A stretch of DNA of 34,841 nucleotides from Comamonadaceae bacterium (GTDB lineage: Bacteria > Pseudomonadota > Gammaproteobacteria > Burkholderiales > Burkholderiaceae_C), in contig CANBWK010000019.1 in the NCBI GenBank assembly GCA_947373105.1, forward strand, positions 1 through 34,841, read 5' to 3'. Under the pieces are notes generated by a model. The model was not told the origin of the DNA. It worked only from the letters and a program-made list of their open reading frames with translations, and did not search any database. The translations under genes and the position numbers were made by a program. The first letter of the stretch is position 1; every line of letters begins with the position of its first letter. This document shows, piece after piece, positions 33,323 to 34,841 of the stretch.

Positions 33323-34549
33323 TCAAGCCACAATGCCCTTGTCTTTGAGCGCCAGAATTTGCGCATCGGTCAGCCCGATTTCGCGCAGGACAGCATCAGT
33401 GTCTTGGCCCAATGCGGGGGCGTTGCGCCGGTGATTGCCGGGTGTGCGTGAAAGCTTAGGCACAATGCCCGGGACCAGCAAATCGCTGCCATCGTCCATG
33501 TGCACCTTGGCCAGCATGCCACGCGCCTGGTAGTGCGGGTCAGCGGCCATGTCGGCCACGGTGTAAATCCGACCCGCGGGAACCGCTGCACCATCCAGCG
33601 CCTTGAGCACCTCGGTCACACTCAACTGCGCCGTCCATTGCCCGATAGCCTCGTCAATTTCAGTGATGCGTTTGACACGCCCCGCGTTGTCCGCCAAGGC
33701 GGGGTCCATGCCCAAATCGTTGCGGCCCATGCAGGCCATCAAGCGTTTGAAGATGCTGTCGCCGTTGCCTGCAATCAAGGCGTAGCCGCCGTCTGCGCAG
33801 CGGTACGCGTTGCTTGGGGCAATCCCAGGCAAGGCACTGCCTGCGGCTTGGCGCACCACGCCAAATTCACTGTATTCGGGTAACAGGCTTTCCATGCAAT
33901 TGAACACGGCCTCATACAAGGCCACATCGATCACCTGGCCTTGGCCGCTTTTTTGTCGTTCGTGCAGGGCCATCAAAACCCCGATCACGCCATGCAACGA
34001 AGCCAAGGTGTCGCCAATGCTCACGCCCACGCGCACCGGCACGCGGCCGGGCTCGGCCGTCAGATGGCGCAAGCCGCTCATGGCCTCGGCCACCACGCCA
34101 AAGCCGGGCTTGTCCCGATAAGGCCCTGTTTGACCGTAGCCACTGATGCGCAGCATGATGAGCTGAGGGTTAAGGGCTTGAAGTTCATGGGGCCCAAGGC
34201 CCCACCCTTCCATGGCGCCTGGCCTGAAGTTTTCAATCAACACATCGGCCTGCGTCACCAATTGGCGCACGATGTCTTGGGCTTGCGGCTCTTTGAGGTC
34301 GAGCACCAAGGAACGTTTGTTGCGCGATTGCACCTGCCACCATACCGAGGTGCCGTCTTTGAGCAAGCGCCATTGCCTTAAAGGGTCGCCCGTGCGGGGT
34401 GGCTCGATCTTGATGACATCGGCACCAAAATCACCCAGGGTTTTGGCGGCAAAGGGGCCTGCAATCAACTGACCCAACTCCACGACCTTCAAACCGGACA
34501 AGGGCCCGGTCGCTGCGGAAAAATCAGAACTGGAAAGGTCGTCGGTCAT
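33323..34549 (-). CDS. CaiB/BaiF-type (class III) CoA-transferase
   Basis: A 408-residue class III CoA-transferase that moves CoA between carboxylic acids. Motifs: VVELGQLIAGPFAAKTLGDF near the N-terminus, GADVIKIEPPRTGDPLRQW, and SRNKRSLVLDLKEPQAQDIV. Others are ADVLIENFRPGAMEGWGL, and GVSIGDTLASLHG with the Asp (D180) in the position of the catalytic aspartate of formyl-CoA transferase (Asp169). The C-terminal lid (YTVADMAADPHYQARGMLAK) is normal. The length matches the family. The CoA donor and acceptor are not predictable. It follows a small reading frame by 12 bases and lies about 80 bases upstream of the ModA-like gene. Confidence 0.93.
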   Translation of the reverse strand: MTDDLSSSDFSAATGPLSGLKVVELGQLIAGPFAAKTLGDFGADVIKIEPPRTGDPLRQWRLLKDGTSVWWQVQSRNKRSLVLDLKEPQAQDIVRQLVTQADVLIENFRPGAMEGWGLGPHELQALNPQLIMLRISGYGQTGPYRDKPGFGVVAEAMSGLRHLTAEPGRVPVRVGVSIGDTLASLHGVIGVLMALHERQKSGQGQVIDVALYEAVFNCMESLLPEYSEFGVVRQAAGSALPGIAPSNAYRCADGGYALIAGNGDSIFKRLMACMGRNDLGMDPALADNAGRVKRITEIDEAIGQWTAQLSVTEVLKALDGAAVPAGRIYTVADMAADPHYQARGMLAKVHMDDGSDLLVPGIVPKLSRTPGNHRRNAPALGQDTDAVLREIGLTDAQILALKDKGIVA

Positions 34550-34561
34550 GGCATCGTCTTG

Positions 34562-34702
34562 TCAGCAAAACATGAAAGCCAAAATCGCCACATCGTCTGC
34601 CCAGTTCAACAAGGCATAGCCCGAAAAGCGGTAGGCTGCGTAGGTCAGTTGTTCCAGGCCATCTTGCCAAGTTGAAGCAGGGGCTATCGAAGCCGTGTTC
34701 AT
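34562..34702 (-). CDS. Possible 46-residue small protein, unrecognised
   Basis: A short frame starting at ATG 34702 (MNTASIAPASTWQDGLEQLT..., ending ILAFMFC), in front of the CaiB-type gene. The ATG overlaps the stop of the edge fragment on the same strand (ATGA), a hint of translational coupling. The C-terminus is hydrophobic and ends in Cys. I recognise no family. It could be noise, so this is a weak call. Confidence 0.3.
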   Translation of the reverse strand: MNTASIAPASTWQDGLEQLTYAAYRFSGYALLNWADDVAILAFMFC

Positions 34703-34841
34703 GGTGCGACCGACGAGCACTTTGCGACGCCAGGCGAAGCGCCTGCGAGCGTGGACCGGTACAAAGACCAACCCTCGCCTTCTTTGACCAAGCTCCAGCC
34801 TTGAAGGTCAGACTTCACGTCGTGTTTACGCGGTGCGACCA
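34699..34841 (-). CDS. Partial reading frame at window edge, unrecognised (5' end outside)
   Basis: The minus-strand frame from the right edge reads VAPRKHDVKSDLQGWSLVKE... and stops at 34699-34701 (about 47 residues seen). Its stop overlaps the ATG at 34702 of the next small frame. The protein start is beyond the window, and no motif is recognisable. It is compatible with the C-terminus of a real gene but could be chance. Confidence 0.3.
   Translation of the reverse strand, partial: VAPRKHDVKSDLQGWSLVKEGEGWSLYRSTLAGASPGVAKCSSVAP

Overview
The window looks like chromosomal DNA of a betaproteobacterium, most likely Burkholderiales and probably Comamonadaceae. The genus is not proven from the sequence; a freshwater Limnohabitans/Rhodoferax-type bacterium would fit. 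Grounds are the moderately GC-rich coding DNA, ordinary housekeeping genes of that group (prfB with programmed frameshift, pepN, fbp, thyA-folA, plsY), a metY-type sulfhydrylase, DUF2069 and YihY proteins, and aromatic-catabolism genes. I see no tRNA, rRNA, CRISPR array, insertion sequence or phage gene.

Layout. 1-1486: 3' end of an MhpA-like flavin hydroxylase gene followed by an IclR regulator. 1507-1977 (minus): a two-CBS-domain protein. 2180-5615: a tightly coupled cluster of metY, an alpha/beta hydrolase and a cytochrome P450. 5742-8414: a TonB-dependent receptor, tail to tail with a small helix-turn-helix protein (8419-8823, minus). 8959-12546 (minus): a PlpD-type patatin autotransporter followed by an MscS channel. 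12675-14859 (minus): a small beta-barrel outer membrane protein, a decayed 3' end of a giant adhesin gene, and an OmpA-family protein. 15136-16359 (minus): YihY. 16381-19204: DUF2069 protein, FAD-linked 2-hydroxyacid oxidase, secreted GDPD. 19268-22012: thyA, folA, a DUF4337 protein and xth, mostly overlapping or nearly so. 22034-23059: plsY flanked on both sides by REP-like palindromes beginning with GTAG. 23075-26925: Tas-like aldo/keto reductase, acyl-CoA synthetase and a divergent alpha/beta hydrolase. 26987-32479: PagP-like barrel protein, prfB, pepN, fbp. 32469-34841 (minus): lone ModA-like binding protein, CaiB-type CoA-transferase and two small reading frames at the edge.

The most interesting unexplained signal is a palindrome, best copy TACGCCAATTGGCGTA. 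It occurs in three intergenic regions (5648-5663, 8926-8941, 15010-15025), each upstream of one gene: the TonB receptor, the small helix-turn-helix protein and the OmpA-family protein. This suggests a small uncharacterised regulon linking cell-surface proteins, possibly controlled by the helix-turn-helix protein itself. Other points of note are a terminator-like hairpin between that palindrome and the helix-turn-helix gene, the REP family in two subtypes, the adhesin remnant, and a PagP-like protein with Asn where PagP appears to have its catalytic Asp.
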